NCBI RefSeq assembly: GCF_017614965.1
Contig: NZ_WVUG01000011.1
Location: forward strand, 1-64,000
Direction of reading: 5' to 3'
Length of the DNA: 64,000 nucleotides
Source: Streptomyces griseorubiginosus
GTDB taxonomy: Bacteria > Actinomycetota > Actinomycetes > Streptomycetales > Streptomycetaceae
In this document: piece by piece, positions 1 to 9,444 of the stretch
Layout: every line of letters starts with the position of its first letter
Position numbering within the stretch: the stretch's first letter is position 1
Translations under genes and position numbers: made by a program
The notes under the pieces: model-generated
The model's database searches: none
Told to the model about the DNA's origin: nothing
The model's input: only the letters and a program-made list of their open reading frames with translations

Positions 1-109
1 CGGCGAGGGCGGGCGCCGCGAGGGCGGTGGTGCCGACGGGCAGGACGGTGACGGCTGCGAGCGCGACGGCGAGGCCGCGGCACGCGATACGCCTTCTGAT
101 TCTGATCAT
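1..109 (-). CDS. Exported protein, N-terminal fragment (runs off window)
   Basis: Reading minus from an ATG at 109 gives MIRIRRR followed by a hydrophobic alanine/valine/leucine stretch and an A-x-A-type cleavage region, which is a classic Sec signal peptide. Only about 36 residues are in the window, so the mature protein and its function cannot be named. It lies downstream of the NAD(P)HX repair gene on the same strand, separated by a degenerate tandem repeat. An alternative ATG at 114 hits a stop after two codons, which supports 109 as the start. Confidence 0.6.
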   Translation of the reverse strand, partial: MIRIRRRIACRGLAVALAAVTVLPVGTTALAAPALA

Positions 110-208
110 CCCATCAGAAGAACGCGCGGAAACGGCGGGACCGGGGTGCCGCGCGGCGAGGTCACCCTTTCCGCCGAGCCCGGCCGCGGGTGACAACGAG
201 CAGACCGA

Positions 209-399
209 GAGGTCCGGCGGCGCGTCAGCCGGCCGGCCCGCAGGTCGGGCGAGGCCGTCGTCAGTCCCGGAGGTCGCGCCAGGCCGTCAGCCCCCGCAAG
301 CCGAGCCAGAACGTCAGTCCTGCACGCCACGTCAGCCCGCCAGTCCCGCACGCCGAGCGAGGCCGTCAGTCCCGGAGGTCGCGTCAGGCCGTCAAGCCC
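209..399 (-). repeat. Degenerate tandem repeat, ~26-bp period, about 7 units
   Basis: Read on the minus strand, the sequence breaks into successive units that each begin GGGACTGACGGCCT or a close variant and continue with an SGC-rich half. Units start at 399, 373, 347, 321, 295, 268 and 239. The first four are exactly 26 bp and later ones drift to 27, 29 and 31 bp. The first unit overlaps the stop codon of the NAD(P)HX repair gene. The open frames through it are low-complexity repeats of the unit and look non-coding. Confidence 0.8.
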
Positions 400-1915
400 G
401 TACGTCGCGCCAGGCCGCTGGGATCGCCTCCGCGACGTCATGGGCGCCGGCCGGTGCCCCGTGCGCGGCGAACCGTCCGGCCAGGCCGTGCAGGTAGGCC
501 GCGACACTCCCCGCGTCCAGTGCGCTGAGGCCGGACGCCAGCAGCGACCCCGCGAGCCCCGACAGCACGTCCCCGCTGCCGGCCGTCGCCAGCCAGGCCG
601 TCCCGGTCGCGTTGACCCGTACGGCCCCGCCGCCGGAGTCGGCGACCAGCGTCGTCGAGCCCTTGAGCAGGACGGTGGCGCCGTAACGGGCGGCGAGTTC
701 GCGCGCGGAGGCGAGCCGCGCCCCCTCGACCTCCTCCCGCGCCACCCCGAGCAGCGCGGCGGCCTCCCCGGCGTGCGGGGTCATCAACGTCGGCGCCGTA
801 CGCCCCCGTACGGCCTCGCGCTCCGCCAGCCGCAGCCCGTCCGCGTCGAGGAGCACGGGTACGTCCGTCTCCAGGACCTCGGCGACGGTCGCCGCGTCGT
901 CCCCGGCACCCGGTCCCACGACCCACGCCTGCACGCGCCCCGCCTTCTGCGGCCCCTGGTCCGACACCAGCGTCTCGGGGAACCGGGCGAGGACGGCGTC
1001 CCCGGCGGGCCCGACGTACCGTACGGCCCCGGCGCCACCCCGCAGCGCCCCCGACACGGCCAGCACGGCCGCGCCCGGATACCGCACGGACCCGGCGGCG
1101 ATCCCGACGACCCCGCGCCGGTACTTGTCACTCTCGGCACCGGGAACGGGCAGCAGCGCGGCCACGTCGGCGTGCTGCAGGGCCTCGAGTTCGGGTTCGA
1201 GGGGCAACACGTCCGCCAGCCCGATGTCGACGAGCCTGACCGACCCGGCGTACTCGCGCGCGGGATCGATCAGCAGCCCCGGTTTGTGCGTGCCGAAGGT
1301 GACGGTGAGATCGGCCCGCATCGCCTCCCCCCGCACCTCACCGCTGTCCGCGTCGACCCCGCTGGGCAGATCGACGGCGACGACGGGAACGCGGGCGTCC
1401 GCGGCGATGGCGGCCAACTGCGCGGCCTCGGGCCGGAGTCCACCCTTGCCGCCGATACCGACGATGCCGTCGACGACGAGATCGGCCCGGAGGACCGCCT
1501 CTTCGATCGCGTCAAAAACGGCGGCGGCTGCGGAGTTGGCGGTGGCGCGGGCGGTGTCGGATCCAGGTTCGGCAGAAGGGGTACGAGTGTGAGCGGCCCC
1601 CGCGGCGACGATCCGCCCCCCGGCCCGCCGCAACGCCGCGAGCCCCTCGGCGTGCGCCCGTTCGGGCGTGAGCAGCAGCGCCGTGACTCCCGCGCCCCGC
1701 CGGGCGAGCCGCGCGCCGGCGTACAGGGCGTCGCCCCCGTTGTCCCCGCTCCCGACGAGCAGCACGACGCGGCTGCCGTAGACCCGCCCGAGCATCTCGG
1801 CGCAGGCGGCGGCGAGCCCGGCCGCGGCCCGCTGCATCAACGCCCCCTCGGGAAGCCGCGCCATGAGCTCCCGCTCGGCGTTCCTGACCGTCTCCACGCT
1901 GTAGGCAGTACGCAT
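392..1915 (-). CDS. nnr: Bifunctional NAD(P)HX epimerase / ADP-dependent NAD(P)HX dehydratase
   Basis: Repairs hydrated NADH and NADPH: the N-terminal YjeF-type domain (about residues 1-235) epimerises NAD(P)HX and the C-terminal ribokinase-like domain (about 260-507) dehydrates the S form using ADP. The substrate-loop motif GSGDNGGDA is at 55-63. In the C-domain, KYRRG-type glycine loops are followed by LMTPHAGE and by GSGD at 446-449, whose last Asp is the expected catalytic base. The 507-residue length fits the fused family. In Streptomyces this gene sits near acpS and alr. The 3' end runs into a tandem repeat, so the last few residues may be strain-specific. Confidence 0.93.
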   Translation of the reverse strand: MRTAYSVETVRNAERELMARLPEGALMQRAAAGLAAACAEMLGRVYGSRVVLLVGSGDNGGDALYAGARLARRGAGVTALLLTPERAHAEGLAALRRAGGRIVAAGAAHTRTPSAEPGSDTARATANSAAAAVFDAIEEAVLRADLVVDGIVGIGGKGGLRPEAAQLAAIAADARVPVVAVDLPSGVDADSGEVRGEAMRADLTVTFGTHKPGLLIDPAREYAGSVRLVDIGLADVLPLEPELEALQHADVAALLPVPGAESDKYRRGVVGIAAGSVRYPGAAVLAVSGALRGGAGAVRYVGPAGDAVLARFPETLVSDQGPQKAGRVQAWVVGPGAGDDAATVAEVLETDVPVLLDADGLRLAEREAVRGRTAPTLMTPHAGEAAALLGVAREEVEGARLASARELAARYGATVLLKGSTTLVADSGGGAVRVNATGTAWLATAGSGDVLSGLAGSLLASGLSALDAGSVAAYLHGLAGRFAAHGAPAGAHDVAEAIPAAWRDVRA

Positions 1916-2008
1916 GCGACCGAGTCTCCCCCGCCGACACCCCGCCCCGCACCCCGGCCGTTCACCGCACGAGGTCGACTGTCAGTGGCGGCTGCCATGA
2001 TCGGCCGC

Positions 2009-2458
2009 ATGGGAGTCATCTACGGCTATTACGCCGCTGCGGACGACGGGGACGCCGCCGGAGCGATCGTGCGCGAGGACGAGGAGCCCTACGGGGCGGG
2101 GTACGACGAGGTGGCGGTGAAGGGCATCGACCCGGTGGTCGACCTGCTGCCCGCCGAAACGCTCATCACCGGCCTGTCGGCGGAGACGGTCACGTCCGAC
2201 CCCCGCCGCGGTGAGCTGATCGCCGCCGTCGCGGACGGAGAAGCGATCAGCCTCTCCCTCACGGACACCTTCCGCGACGCCCTCGCGGCCTTCGACAAGC
2301 AACTGCTGGACGCCGTCGCCCAAGGCTGGGCGGCCTCGGGCGACTTCTACACCCCACCGGACCCGTCCGACCTGTCCGACTTCCTCCGCGAACTGTCCGG
2401 CTTGGCGGAACGGGCGGTGGGGCGGGGACAGCGGTTGTACTGCTGGATATGCCCGTAG
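2009..2458 (+). CDS. Conserved hypothetical protein (~149 aa)
   Basis: A 149-residue acidic soluble protein beginning MGVIYGYYAAADD. It has no signal peptide or membrane segment and ends with an aromatic/Cys-rich tail LYCWICP. The mid-section alternates charged helices and short turns. I do not recognise a characterised domain; it resembles small DUF1877-like proteins in general build but I cannot confirm that. The ATG at 2009 is preferred over one at 1997 because the 12-bp extension adds a charged MIGR stub. It is divergent from the NAD(P)HX repair gene and convergent with acpS, so it is probably monocistronic. Confidence 0.65.
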   Translation: MGVIYGYYAAADDGDAAGAIVREDEEPYGAGYDEVAVKGIDPVVDLLPAETLITGLSAETVTSDPRRGELIAAVADGEAISLSLTDTFRDALAAFDKQLLDAVAQGWAASGDFYTPPDPSDLSDFLRELSGLAERAVGRGQRLYCWICP

Positions 2459-2501
2459 CCGACGTTGGGGCCGCGACGGACGACAGCGCCGCACTCGGTG
2501 G

Positions 2502-2873
2502 TCATCCCTCGGCGACGACGACCGCGGAGGCCACGCCGGCATCATGGCTGAGCGACACATGCCAGGACCGCACGCCCAGTTGTTCCGCCCGGGCCGCCAC
2601 CGTCCCCTTCACCCGCAACCGCGGTTGCCCACTGTCCTCGACATACACCTCGGCATCGGTCCAGTGCAGCCCCGCCGGGGCCCCGAGCGCCTTGGCGAGC
2701 GCCTCCTTGGCGGCGAACCTCGCGGCCAGCGAGGCGACCCCCCGCCGCTCACCGCTCGGCAACAACAACTCGCTCTCCACGAACAGCCGCTCCGCCATCC
2801 CGGGCGTCCGCTTCAGCGACGCCTCGAACCGCGCGATCTCAGCCACGTCGATCCCGACGCCGATGATGCTCAT
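2502..2873 (-). CDS. acpS: Holo-[acyl-carrier-protein] synthase
   Basis: Transfers 4'-phosphopantetheine from CoA to a serine of apo-ACP, activating fatty-acid carrier proteins and often polyketide ones. The 123-residue length is normal for AcpS-type transferases. Hallmarks are visible: GIDV with the metal ligand Asp9, ARFAAKEA at 51-58 with the second ligand Glu57, and the C-terminal HVSLSHD strand at about 105-111. The ATG at 2873 gives MSIIGVGID, the usual AcpS N-terminus. It lies near the CoA biosynthesis gene coaA at 5905, functionally upstream in the same cofactor supply line. Confidence 0.95.
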   Translation of the reverse strand: MSIIGVGIDVAEIARFEASLKRTPGMAERLFVESELLLPSGERRGVASLAARFAAKEALAKALGAPAGLHWTDAEVYVEDSGQPRLRVKGTVAARAEQLGVRSWHVSLSHDAGVASAVVVAEG

Positions 2874-3001
2874 GCGGGCACTCTACGGTCCGTCAGACAG
2901 CCCTGGTCAGGACTCCTCCTCGGTCCCGGTGAACAGTTCTTATAGCGCGGACCGGGCCTGTCCGTAAGATCCTGCCGGACAGGCCCCATCCCAGGGAGAG
3001 C

Positions 3002-3550
3002 TCAGCACTTCAGTGTGAAGGTGAAGTCGCCGGAGAGCTTGCCGCTCAGGCGGATCGCCGACACGACCTTCCCCTCCGTGATCAGACGCTCGACCTCGGC
3101 TCGCGAAAGCCCGCAGCCCTCCGCGATCAGCCGCACCGGCCGGACCGGAATCCGCGCCGCGAAGTGGACCGAGACGTCGATCACCTCGTGGTCCAGGTGA
3201 TCGGTTCCGCCCGTGTCGAGGCGCCAGGCGCCATCCCAGTCGAGGGCGACGCGATTACGCCGCCGTACGACCGGATCCTGCAGCAACTCGGCTGCCAGGC
3301 CGATGTCGTTGGCGTGCAGCCGGTCCAGCAGCTCAGGTCGTACGGAGCGCACGTTCATCCGCTCGAAGACCGTGAGCTTCGCGGTTTCCCCGCACGCCGT
3401 GCAGAGCGCGAGCAGCCAGGCGTCGATGAGTTTGTGGTTCGCGTTGACGCGGAATTTACCGCTCGCCCGGAAACGCTCCGACGCGCACGTATGGCAGCGG
3501 CGCAGGACGAGCGGCAGGCAGGTGGGCATGACCACCCAGTTGGTGAGCAC
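3002..3550 (-). CDS. DUF1062 family protein
   Basis: A 182-residue soluble protein with two CxxC pairs (Cys19/Cys22 and Cys50/Cys53) that probably form a zinc ribbon, followed by a basic and acidic helical region and a C-terminal segment with LSRAEVERLITEG, reminiscent of an S4-like RNA-binding helix pair. The build, RRCHTC followed by NANHKLIDAWLLALC, is what I associate with DUF1062, a family without known function. It is flanked by acpS and a noncoding gap and is on the same strand as acpS. The start ATG at 3550 has no clear Shine-Dalgarno; an internal start after residue 7 is possible. Confidence 0.75.
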   Translation of the reverse strand: MLTNWVVMPTCLPLVLRRCHTCASERFRASGKFRVNANHKLIDAWLLALCTACGETAKLTVFERMNVRSVRPELLDRLHANDIGLAAELLQDPVVRRRNRVALDWDGAWRLDTGGTDHLDHEVIDVSVHFAARIPVRPVRLIAEGCGLSRAEVERLITEGKVVSAIRLSGKLSGDFTFTLKC

Positions 3551-3840
3551 AGAAGTACACCGGTTTCAGTGAGAAGTCCGCAGCAAAGAGGAGCGCGGCG
3601 CACATGCGCGACGCGCGACGATTCAGCGCTCGGGAGGTCTCACACGGTGTACAACGGCACGTCCTTGCCCAGTCGACTCGGTCGGCAGCACGGTAAGGGC
3701 CCAAGTCGGCACCCCTCCACTGTTTTTCCACGCCACCGCCAATTCGCGCATCCGGGCCAGGGGCGCGAAGGGCGCCGTACGCAACGACGGGAAGACCTAC
3801 AAGGGCGGCTCGTACACGGCCTGCGGCGGGGCCGGACAAC
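3551..3840. other. Noncoding gap with possible gene remnant
   Basis: No convincing gene is present. In one plus frame, about 3712-3840, a short stretch reads like the middle of a small exported protein (ANSRIRARG... then NDGKTYKGGSYTACGG), but it has no start, is interrupted upstream and runs into the glmS terminator. It could be the decayed end of a small secreted SH3-like protein. The remainder shows nothing I recognise. Confidence 0.4.
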
Positions 3841-3884
3841 AAAGGGGCGTACGGCATGCCTTGCGGCAGGCCGTACGCCCCTTT
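3841..3884 (-). terminator. Terminator downstream of glmS
   Basis: A perfect 15-bp inverted repeat: AAAGGGGCGTACGGC at 3841-3855 pairs with GCCGTACGCCCCTTT at 3870-3884 around a 14-nt loop. It starts 30 bp past the glmS stop on the minus strand. There is no long U-tract, as is usual for Streptomyces terminators. Confidence 0.85.
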
Positions 3885-3913
3885 CCGCGCCCGGTAGTTC
3901 TACCTCCGCCCGC

Positions 3914-5761
3914 TCACTCCACCGTCACCGACTTCGCCAGGTTCCGCGGCTGGTCCACCTCGTTGCCGCGGGCCGTCGCCAGTTCGCAGGCGAACACCTG
4001 CAACGGGACCGTGGCGACCAAGGGCTGGAGGAGGGTCGGGGTCGCCGGGATGCGGATCAGGTGGTCGGCGTACGGCACCACCGCGTCGTCCCCCTCCTCC
4101 GCGATCACGATGGTCCGGGCACCCCGCGCCCTGATCTCCTGGATGTTGGACACGATCTTGTCGTGGAGGACGGAGCGGCCCCGGGGCGAGGGGACGACGA
4201 CCACGACCGGCAGGTCCTCCTCGATCAGCGCGATAGGCCCGTGCTTGAGTTCACCCGCCGCGAAGCCCTCGGCGTGCATGTAGGCGAGTTCCTTCAGCTT
4301 CAGCGCGCCTTCCAGGGCCACCGGGTAGCCGACGTGCCGCCCGAGGAAGAGCACCGTGTTCTTGTCGGCGAGGGACCGCGCCAGCGCCCGTACCGGCTCC
4401 ATCGTCTCCAGGACGCGGTCGACCTCGACCGAGATCCGTGCGAGGTCGCGGATCACGGCGCCGATCTCGTCGCCCCACTTGGTGCCGCGCACCTGGCCCA
4501 GGTAGAGGGCGACCAGGTAGCAGGCGACCAGCTGCGTCAGGAAGGCCTTCGTCGACGCGACGGCCACTTCCGGACCGGCGTGCGTGTAGAGCACCGCGTC
4601 CGACTCGCGGGGGATGGTCGAGCCGTTGGTGTTGCAGATGGCCAGCACCTTGGAGCCCTGCTCGCGGGCGTGCCGCAGCGCCATCAGCGTGTCCATCGTC
4701 TCGCCTGACTGGGAGATGGCGATCACGAGCGACCGCGCGCCCAGGATCGGGTCCCGGTAGCGGAACTCGCTCGCCAGCTCCACCTCGCACGGGATGCGCG
4801 TCCAGTGCTCGATGGCGTACTTGGCGATCAGCCCGGCGTGGAAGGCCGTACCGCAGGCGACGATGACGACCTTGTCGACCTCGCGCAGCTCCGAGGCGCT
4901 GATCCGCACCTCGTCCAGCGTCAGCGACCCGCCGGCGTCGATGCGGCCGAGCAGCGTGTCGGCGACCGCCTTGGGCTGCTCGGCGATCTCCTTGAGCATG
5001 AAGTAGTCATAGCCCCCCTTTTCCGCGGCGGAGGCGTCCCAGTCCACGTGGTAGGTCCGGACCTCCGCGGGCGCGCCGTCGAAGCCCGTCACCGTCACGC
5101 CGTCGCGGCGCAGCTCGACGACCTGGTCCTGGCCCAGCTCGATCGCCGACCGCGTGTGGGCGATGAACGCGGCGACGTCGGAGGCCAGGAACGCCTCACC
5201 CTCCCCAACGCCCACCACCAGCGGGGAGTTCCGGCGCGCGCCCACGACGACATCGGGTTCGTCCGCGTGCACCGCCACGAGCGTGAACGCGCCCTCCAGC
5301 CGTCGGCACACCAGCCGCATGGCCTCACCGAGATCGGCGCAGGACGAGAACTCCTCGGCGAGCAGGTGCGCGACGACCTCGGTGTCGGTCTCGGAGGCGA
5401 GATCGTGGCCCCGCTCCGCCAACTCCGCGCGCAGCACGGCGAAGTTCTCGATGATCCCGTTGTGGACGACCGCGACGCGCCCCGCGTTGTCGAGATGCGG
5501 ATGCGCGTTCGCGTCGGTCGGTCCGCCGTGCGTGGCCCACCGCGTGTGCCCGATGCCGGTCGAACCCGTCGGCAACGGCCGGTCGACCAGCTCCTTCTCC
5601 AGGTTCACCAGCTTCCCGGCCTTCTTGGCCGCCGCCAGCCCCCCGTCCGCCAGCACGGCGACACCCGCCGAGTCGTACCCCCGGTACTCCAGCCGCTTCA
5701 GCCCGGCCATCACGACATCAAGCGCCGACTGCGCCCCCACGTATCCCACGATTCCGCACAT
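3914..5761 (-). CDS. glmS: Glutamine--fructose-6-phosphate aminotransferase (isomerizing)
   Basis: Makes glucosamine-6-phosphate from fructose-6-phosphate and glutamine, the entry step to UDP-GlcNAc. It has 615 residues. MCGIVGYVGA places the nucleophile Cys directly after the initiator Met (class II amidotransferase, about 2-220), with HTRWATHG and HNGIIENF motifs. Two SIS sugar-isomerase domains follow (about 285-430 and 460-600; SQSGETMDT marks the phosphate loop) and the C-terminus is LAKSVTVE, the conserved tail that closes the active site. It works with glmM at 7909 in the same window. Streptomyces often carry a second copy, and only one lies here. Confidence 0.97.
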   Translation of the reverse strand: MCGIVGYVGAQSALDVVMAGLKRLEYRGYDSAGVAVLADGGLAAAKKAGKLVNLEKELVDRPLPTGSTGIGHTRWATHGGPTDANAHPHLDNAGRVAVVHNGIIENFAVLRAELAERGHDLASETDTEVVAHLLAEEFSSCADLGEAMRLVCRRLEGAFTLVAVHADEPDVVVGARRNSPLVVGVGEGEAFLASDVAAFIAHTRSAIELGQDQVVELRRDGVTVTGFDGAPAEVRTYHVDWDASAAEKGGYDYFMLKEIAEQPKAVADTLLGRIDAGGSLTLDEVRISASELREVDKVVIVACGTAFHAGLIAKYAIEHWTRIPCEVELASEFRYRDPILGARSLVIAISQSGETMDTLMALRHAREQGSKVLAICNTNGSTIPRESDAVLYTHAGPEVAVASTKAFLTQLVACYLVALYLGQVRGTKWGDEIGAVIRDLARISVEVDRVLETMEPVRALARSLADKNTVLFLGRHVGYPVALEGALKLKELAYMHAEGFAAGELKHGPIALIEEDLPVVVVVPSPRGRSVLHDKIVSNIQEIRARGARTIVIAEEGDDAVVPYADHLIRIPATPTLLQPLVATVPLQVFACELATARGNEVDQPRNLAKSVTVE

Positions 5762-5904
5762 GGCCCGCAGCCTACGGCCGAATCACCGCCGGAAAGACAG
5801 CGATCGTGCCCGAAATCGGAAATTCCCACGGCCATACGAACCCGCGTGGACGAGCGTGACGCACCCCACCCCCCACCCCGTTCAAACTCCGTTAACAATG
5901 GACT

Positions 5905-6894
5905 GTGATCTCTCCGGTCTCCTCGATGCCCCGGAGCGCCCACCGGCAGAGGCCGGAGGCGACTCCCTACGTCGACCTCACCCGAACCGAGTGGAGCGCG
6001 CTGCGGGACAAGACGCCGTTGCCGCTGACCGCGGAGGAGGTCGAGAAGCTGCGCGGTCTCGGTGACGTCATCGACCTCGACGAGGTGCGGGACATCTACC
6101 TCCCGCTCTCCCGGCTCCTCAACCTCTACGTCGGCGCCACGGACGGGCTGAGAGGGGCCCTGAACACGTTCCTGGGCGAGCAGGGCTCCCAGTCCGGCAC
6201 CCCGTTCGTCATCGGCGTCGCCGGATCGGTGGCCGTCGGGAAGTCGACCGTCGCCCGTCTCCTCCAGGCGCTCCTGTCCCGCTGGCCCGAGCACCCGCGC
6301 GTCGAGCTCGTCACGACGGACGGCTTCCTGCTGCCCACCCGGGAGCTCCAGGCCCGCGGCCTGATGTCGCGCAAGGGCTTCCCGGAGTCGTACGACCGCC
6401 GGGCCCTCACCCGTTTCGTCGCCGACATCAAGGCCGGCAAGGACGAGGTCACCGCCCCCGTCTACTCCCACCTGATCTACGACATCGTGCCGGACCAGCG
6501 GCTCACGGTCCGCCGCCCGGACATCCTCATCGTGGAGGGCCTCAACGTCCTGCAGCCCGCCCTCCCCGGCAAGGACGGCCGCACCCGCGTCGGTCTCGCC
6601 GACTACTTCGACTTCAGTGTGTACGTCGACGCCAGCGGCGAGGACATCGAGCGCTGGTACCTCAGCCGGTTCAAGAAGCTGCGCCAGACCGCCTTCCAGA
6701 ACCCGGACTCGTACTTCAGGAAGTACACCCAGGTCTCCGAGGAGGAGGCCCTCGACTACGCCCGCACCCTGTGGCGCACGATCAACAAGCCGAACCTGGT
6801 GGAGAACATCGCTCCCACCCGAGGCCGCGCCACCCTCATCGTCCGCAAGGGTCCCGACCACAAGGTGCAGCGCCTGAGCCTGCGCAAACTGTGA
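5905..6894 (+). CDS. coaA: Type I pantothenate kinase
   Basis: Phosphorylates pantothenate with ATP, the committed step of CoA synthesis. The 329-residue protein has a Walker A P-loop GSVAVGKS at 107-114, a TTDGFLLP substrate segment and EGLNVLQ, all typical of prokaryotic CoaA (PRK/uridine kinase fold). The GTG start at 5905 gives [19 protein letters not shown], the N-terminus I recall from other Streptomyces CoaA; an ATG at 5926 is the alternative. It is divergent from glmS across 143 bp and is followed after 16 bp by the DUF389 gene, probably co-transcribed. Confidence 0.95.
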   Translation: MISPVSSMPRSAHRQRPEATPYVDLTRTEWSALRDKTPLPLTAEEVEKLRGLGDVIDLDEVRDIYLPLSRLLNLYVGATDGLRGALNTFLGEQGSQSGTPFVIGVAGSVAVGKSTVARLLQALLSRWPEHPRVELVTTDGFLLPTRELQARGLMSRKGFPESYDRRALTRFVADIKAGKDEVTAPVYSHLIYDIVPDQRLTVRRPDILIVEGLNVLQPALPGKDGRTRVGLADYFDFSVYVDASGEDIERWYLSRFKKLRQTAFQNPDSYFRKYTQVSEEEALDYARTLWRTINKPNLVENIAPTRGRATLIVRKGPDHKVQRLSLRKL

Positions 6895-6910
6895 CCGTTA
6901 CTCTGCGGCC

Positions 6911-7849
6911 ATGCTGCACCTGCGTCTGATCACCCCGGCCGGCAGGACCGACGACGTGGTCCGCCTGATCGAGAAGACGGTCGGGACGACTCATCTCGTC
7001 GTCCTGCCCGGCGCCGCCCGCAACCCCGCCGGGGACGTGGTGATGTGCGATGTCGCCCGTGAGGCCGGCGACGAACTGATCGGCGCGCTGCGGGAACTGG
7101 GAGTGGACAGGACCGGTTCCATCGCCGTCGAGAACATCGACCTGTCGCTGTCCGAGCGGGCCGACAAGGCGGAGGAGGAGGCCCCGGGCGAGGGCGCGGA
7201 CGCGGTGCTCTGGGAGCAGCTGACCGACGCGACCCACGAGGAGTCGACGCTCTCCGTCACCTACGTCGCCTTCATCACCCTCGCCACCATGATCGCGGCC
7301 TGCGGTGTCGTGCTCGACAACGCGATCCTGATCGTGGGCGCGATGGCGGTGGGCCCGGAGTTCGGTCCGCTCGCGGGCATCTGCACCTCGGTGGTCCAGC
7401 GCCATCCGCGTCTGGCCCTGCGCTCGCTGATCGCACTCCTCGTCGGCTTCGCGGCGGCCATGCTGATCACCGTCGGCTTCACCTACCTCATGCACGGCCT
7501 GAACCTGTTCAGCAGGGTCCAGCTGGCCGCCGAGCGCCCCAACACCAACTTCATCTACCGCCCCGACGCCTTCTCCTTCGTCGTGGCGGTCCTGGCCGGC
7601 ATCGCCGGCACCCTCTCGCTGACCTCGGCGAAGTCGGGCCTCCTGGTCGGCGTGGCCATCTCGGTCACCACGGTCCCGGCCGCCGCCAACGCGGCGGTGG
7701 CCTTCGCCTACACCGAGTACCGCCAGGCCTGGGGGTCGACGGAACAGCTGCTCCTGAACCTCATGGGCATCGTTCTGGCGGGCACGCTGACGCTTTTGAC
7801 CCAGAAGTGGGTGTGGGCCTCTCAACGCCGGAACAACAGCGCCCCATAG
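6911..7849 (+). CDS. DUF389 family multi-span membrane protein
   Basis: A 312-residue protein with an N-terminal soluble alpha/beta domain (about 1-90, opening MLHLRLITPAGRTDDVV) and five to six membrane helices from about residue 115, including the conserved small-residue motif ILIVGAMAVGPEFGPLAGI. This is the DUF389 (TIGR00341-like) architecture; the biochemical role is unknown. It begins 16 bp after coaA and is convergent with glmM. It probably shares the coaA transcript, though nothing in the sequence links it to CoA metabolism. Confidence 0.88.
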   Translation: MLHLRLITPAGRTDDVVRLIEKTVGTTHLVVLPGAARNPAGDVVMCDVAREAGDELIGALRELGVDRTGSIAVENIDLSLSERADKAEEEAPGEGADAVLWEQLTDATHEESTLSVTYVAFITLATMIAACGVVLDNAILIVGAMAVGPEFGPLAGICTSVVQRHPRLALRSLIALLVGFAAAMLITVGFTYLMHGLNLFSRVQLAAERPNTNFIYRPDAFSFVVAVLAGIAGTLSLTSAKSGLLVGVAISVTTVPAAANAAVAFAYTEYRQAWGSTEQLLLNLMGIVLAGTLTLLTQKWVWASQRRNNSAP

Positions 7850-7908
7850 GGACAGCCCGCAATCAGGAATTCCGCCGCCCCAAACCCGGCCCGGGCCCGT
7901 TGCGGCCC

Positions 7909-9267
7909 TTACCCCAGCGCCGACTTCACCGCGTCGGCCAGCCGCCCCGCCACCGACCGAGCCTGGTCGATGTCGGCCGCCTCGACCATGACCCGGACCA
8001 ACGGCTCCGTCCCGGAAGGCCGCAGCAACACCCGCCCGGTGGACCCGAGTTCCCGCTCGGCCTCGGAAACGGCCGCCGCCAGCTCCGCGGACGTCCGCAC
8101 CCGGGACTTGTCGACGTCCGGCACGTTGATCAGCACCTGCGGCAGCCGCTCCATCACACCCGCGAGGTCCCGCAGCGACCGCCCCGTCTCCGCGACCCGC
8201 GCCGCCAGCATGAGCCCCGTCAGGGTGCCGTCCCCGGTCGTCGCGTGGTCCAGGATGATCACGTGCCCGGACTGCTCGCCGCCGAGCGCGTAGCCGTGCT
8301 GCTTCATCTCCTCCAGCACATACCGGTCCCCGACCGCGGTCTGGACGAGCGTCAGCCCCTCCCGCTCCAGCGCCAGCTTGAAGCCGAGGTTGGACATCAC
8401 GGTCGCCACCACGGTGTCGGCCCGCAGCACCGACCGCTCCCGCATGGCCAGCGCGAGTACGGCGAGGATCTGGTCGCCGTCGACCTCCGCCCCGGTGTGG
8501 TCCACGGCCAGGCACCGGTCCGCGTCACCGTCGTGCGCGATACCGAGCGCCGCCCCGTGCTCGACGACCGCGGCCTTCAGCTTGTCGAGGTGGGTCGAGC
8601 CGCAGCCGTCGTTGATGTTGAGCCCGTCCGGCGAGGCGCCGATCGTGACGACCTCGGCCCCGGCCCGGGAGAACGCCTCCGGCGACACCCACGCCGCCGC
8701 GCCGTGCGCCTCGTCGAGGACGATCTTCAGTCCGTCCAGCCGGTTCGGGAGTACGGCGATCAGATGGGCCACGTACTTGTCGAAGCCCTCCTCGTAGTCC
8801 CGCACCCGTCCGACGCCCGCCCCGGTGGGCCGCTCCCAGGGCTCACCGTGCCGGTGGGAGTCGTACACCGCCTCGATCCGGTCCTCCAGCTCGTCGGCCA
8901 GCTTGTGGCCGCCGCGGGCGAAGAACTTGACGCCGTTGTCGGGCATGGCGTTGTGGCTGGCGGAGAGCATGACGCCCAGGTCGGCGCCGAGCGCGCCGGT
9001 GAGGTACGCCACCGCGGGCGTCGGCAGCACACCGACGCGCAGCACGTCCACGCCGGCGCTCGCGAGGCCCGCGACGACCGCGGCCTCCAGGAACTCCCCG
9101 GACGCACGGGGGTCCCGTCCGACGACCGCCGTTGGCCGGTGGCCCTCGAACGTTCCCGCCTCGGCCAGCACGTGCGCCGCCGCGACCGACAGACCGAGCG
9201 CCATCTCGGCCGTCAGGTCCGCGTTGGCGACGCCCCGTACGCCGTCCGTGCCGAAGAGTCGTCCCAC
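7909..9267 (-). CDS. glmM: Phosphoglucosamine mutase
   Basis: Interconverts glucosamine-6-phosphate and glucosamine-1-phosphate, feeding UDP-GlcNAc. The 452-residue protein opens [12 protein letters not shown]. The catalytic phosphoserine motif SASHN places the nucleophile at Ser104, the Mg-binding loop is HDGDADR, and the C-terminal phosphate-binding [14 protein letters not shown] is present. The GTG at 9267 is chosen because AGGAGG lies a few bases upstream; a longer open frame to 9336 would add a nonconserved leader. It sits downstream of rpsI-rplM, as in S. coelicolor, and is separated from them by a terminator hairpin. Confidence 0.96.
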   Translation of the reverse strand: MGRLFGTDGVRGVANADLTAEMALGLSVAAAHVLAEAGTFEGHRPTAVVGRDPRASGEFLEAAVVAGLASAGVDVLRVGVLPTPAVAYLTGALGADLGVMLSASHNAMPDNGVKFFARGGHKLADELEDRIEAVYDSHRHGEPWERPTGAGVGRVRDYEEGFDKYVAHLIAVLPNRLDGLKIVLDEAHGAAAWVSPEAFSRAGAEVVTIGASPDGLNINDGCGSTHLDKLKAAVVEHGAALGIAHDGDADRCLAVDHTGAEVDGDQILAVLALAMRERSVLRADTVVATVMSNLGFKLALEREGLTLVQTAVGDRYVLEEMKQHGYALGGEQSGHVIILDHATTGDGTLTGLMLAARVAETGRSLRDLAGVMERLPQVLINVPDVDKSRVRTSAELAAAVSEAERELGSTGRVLLRPSGTEPLVRVMVEAADIDQARSVAGRLADAVKSALG

Positions 9268-9381
9268 TTGTCCTCCTGAGGAAACGTCAGTTACGGGCGG
9301 CGTACACCCATCGGATAGCGGCATCCGATCACACAAGCCGTTGAGCGTCTTGTGCCGTTATACGCCCCCGACGGTGATAAA

Positions 9382-9423
9382 CGAACGCCCCGACAGCACT
9401 GTGGCGTGCCGCCGGGGCGTTCG
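9382..9423 (-). terminator. Terminator/attenuator downstream of rpsI
   Basis: CGAACGCCCCG at 9382-9392 pairs with an inverted copy at 9412-9423, between the rpsI stop and glmM. It probably ends most rplM-rpsI transcripts while allowing some read-through into glmM. Confidence 0.75.
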
Positions 9424-9444
9424 CGGAAGAGCAGGCAGCGAAGC

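Noticed and set aside
440-2008. Extended N-terminus for the gene ending at 2458
   Set aside because: The upstream part of the frame is antisense to nnr; only the part from 2009 has coding character.
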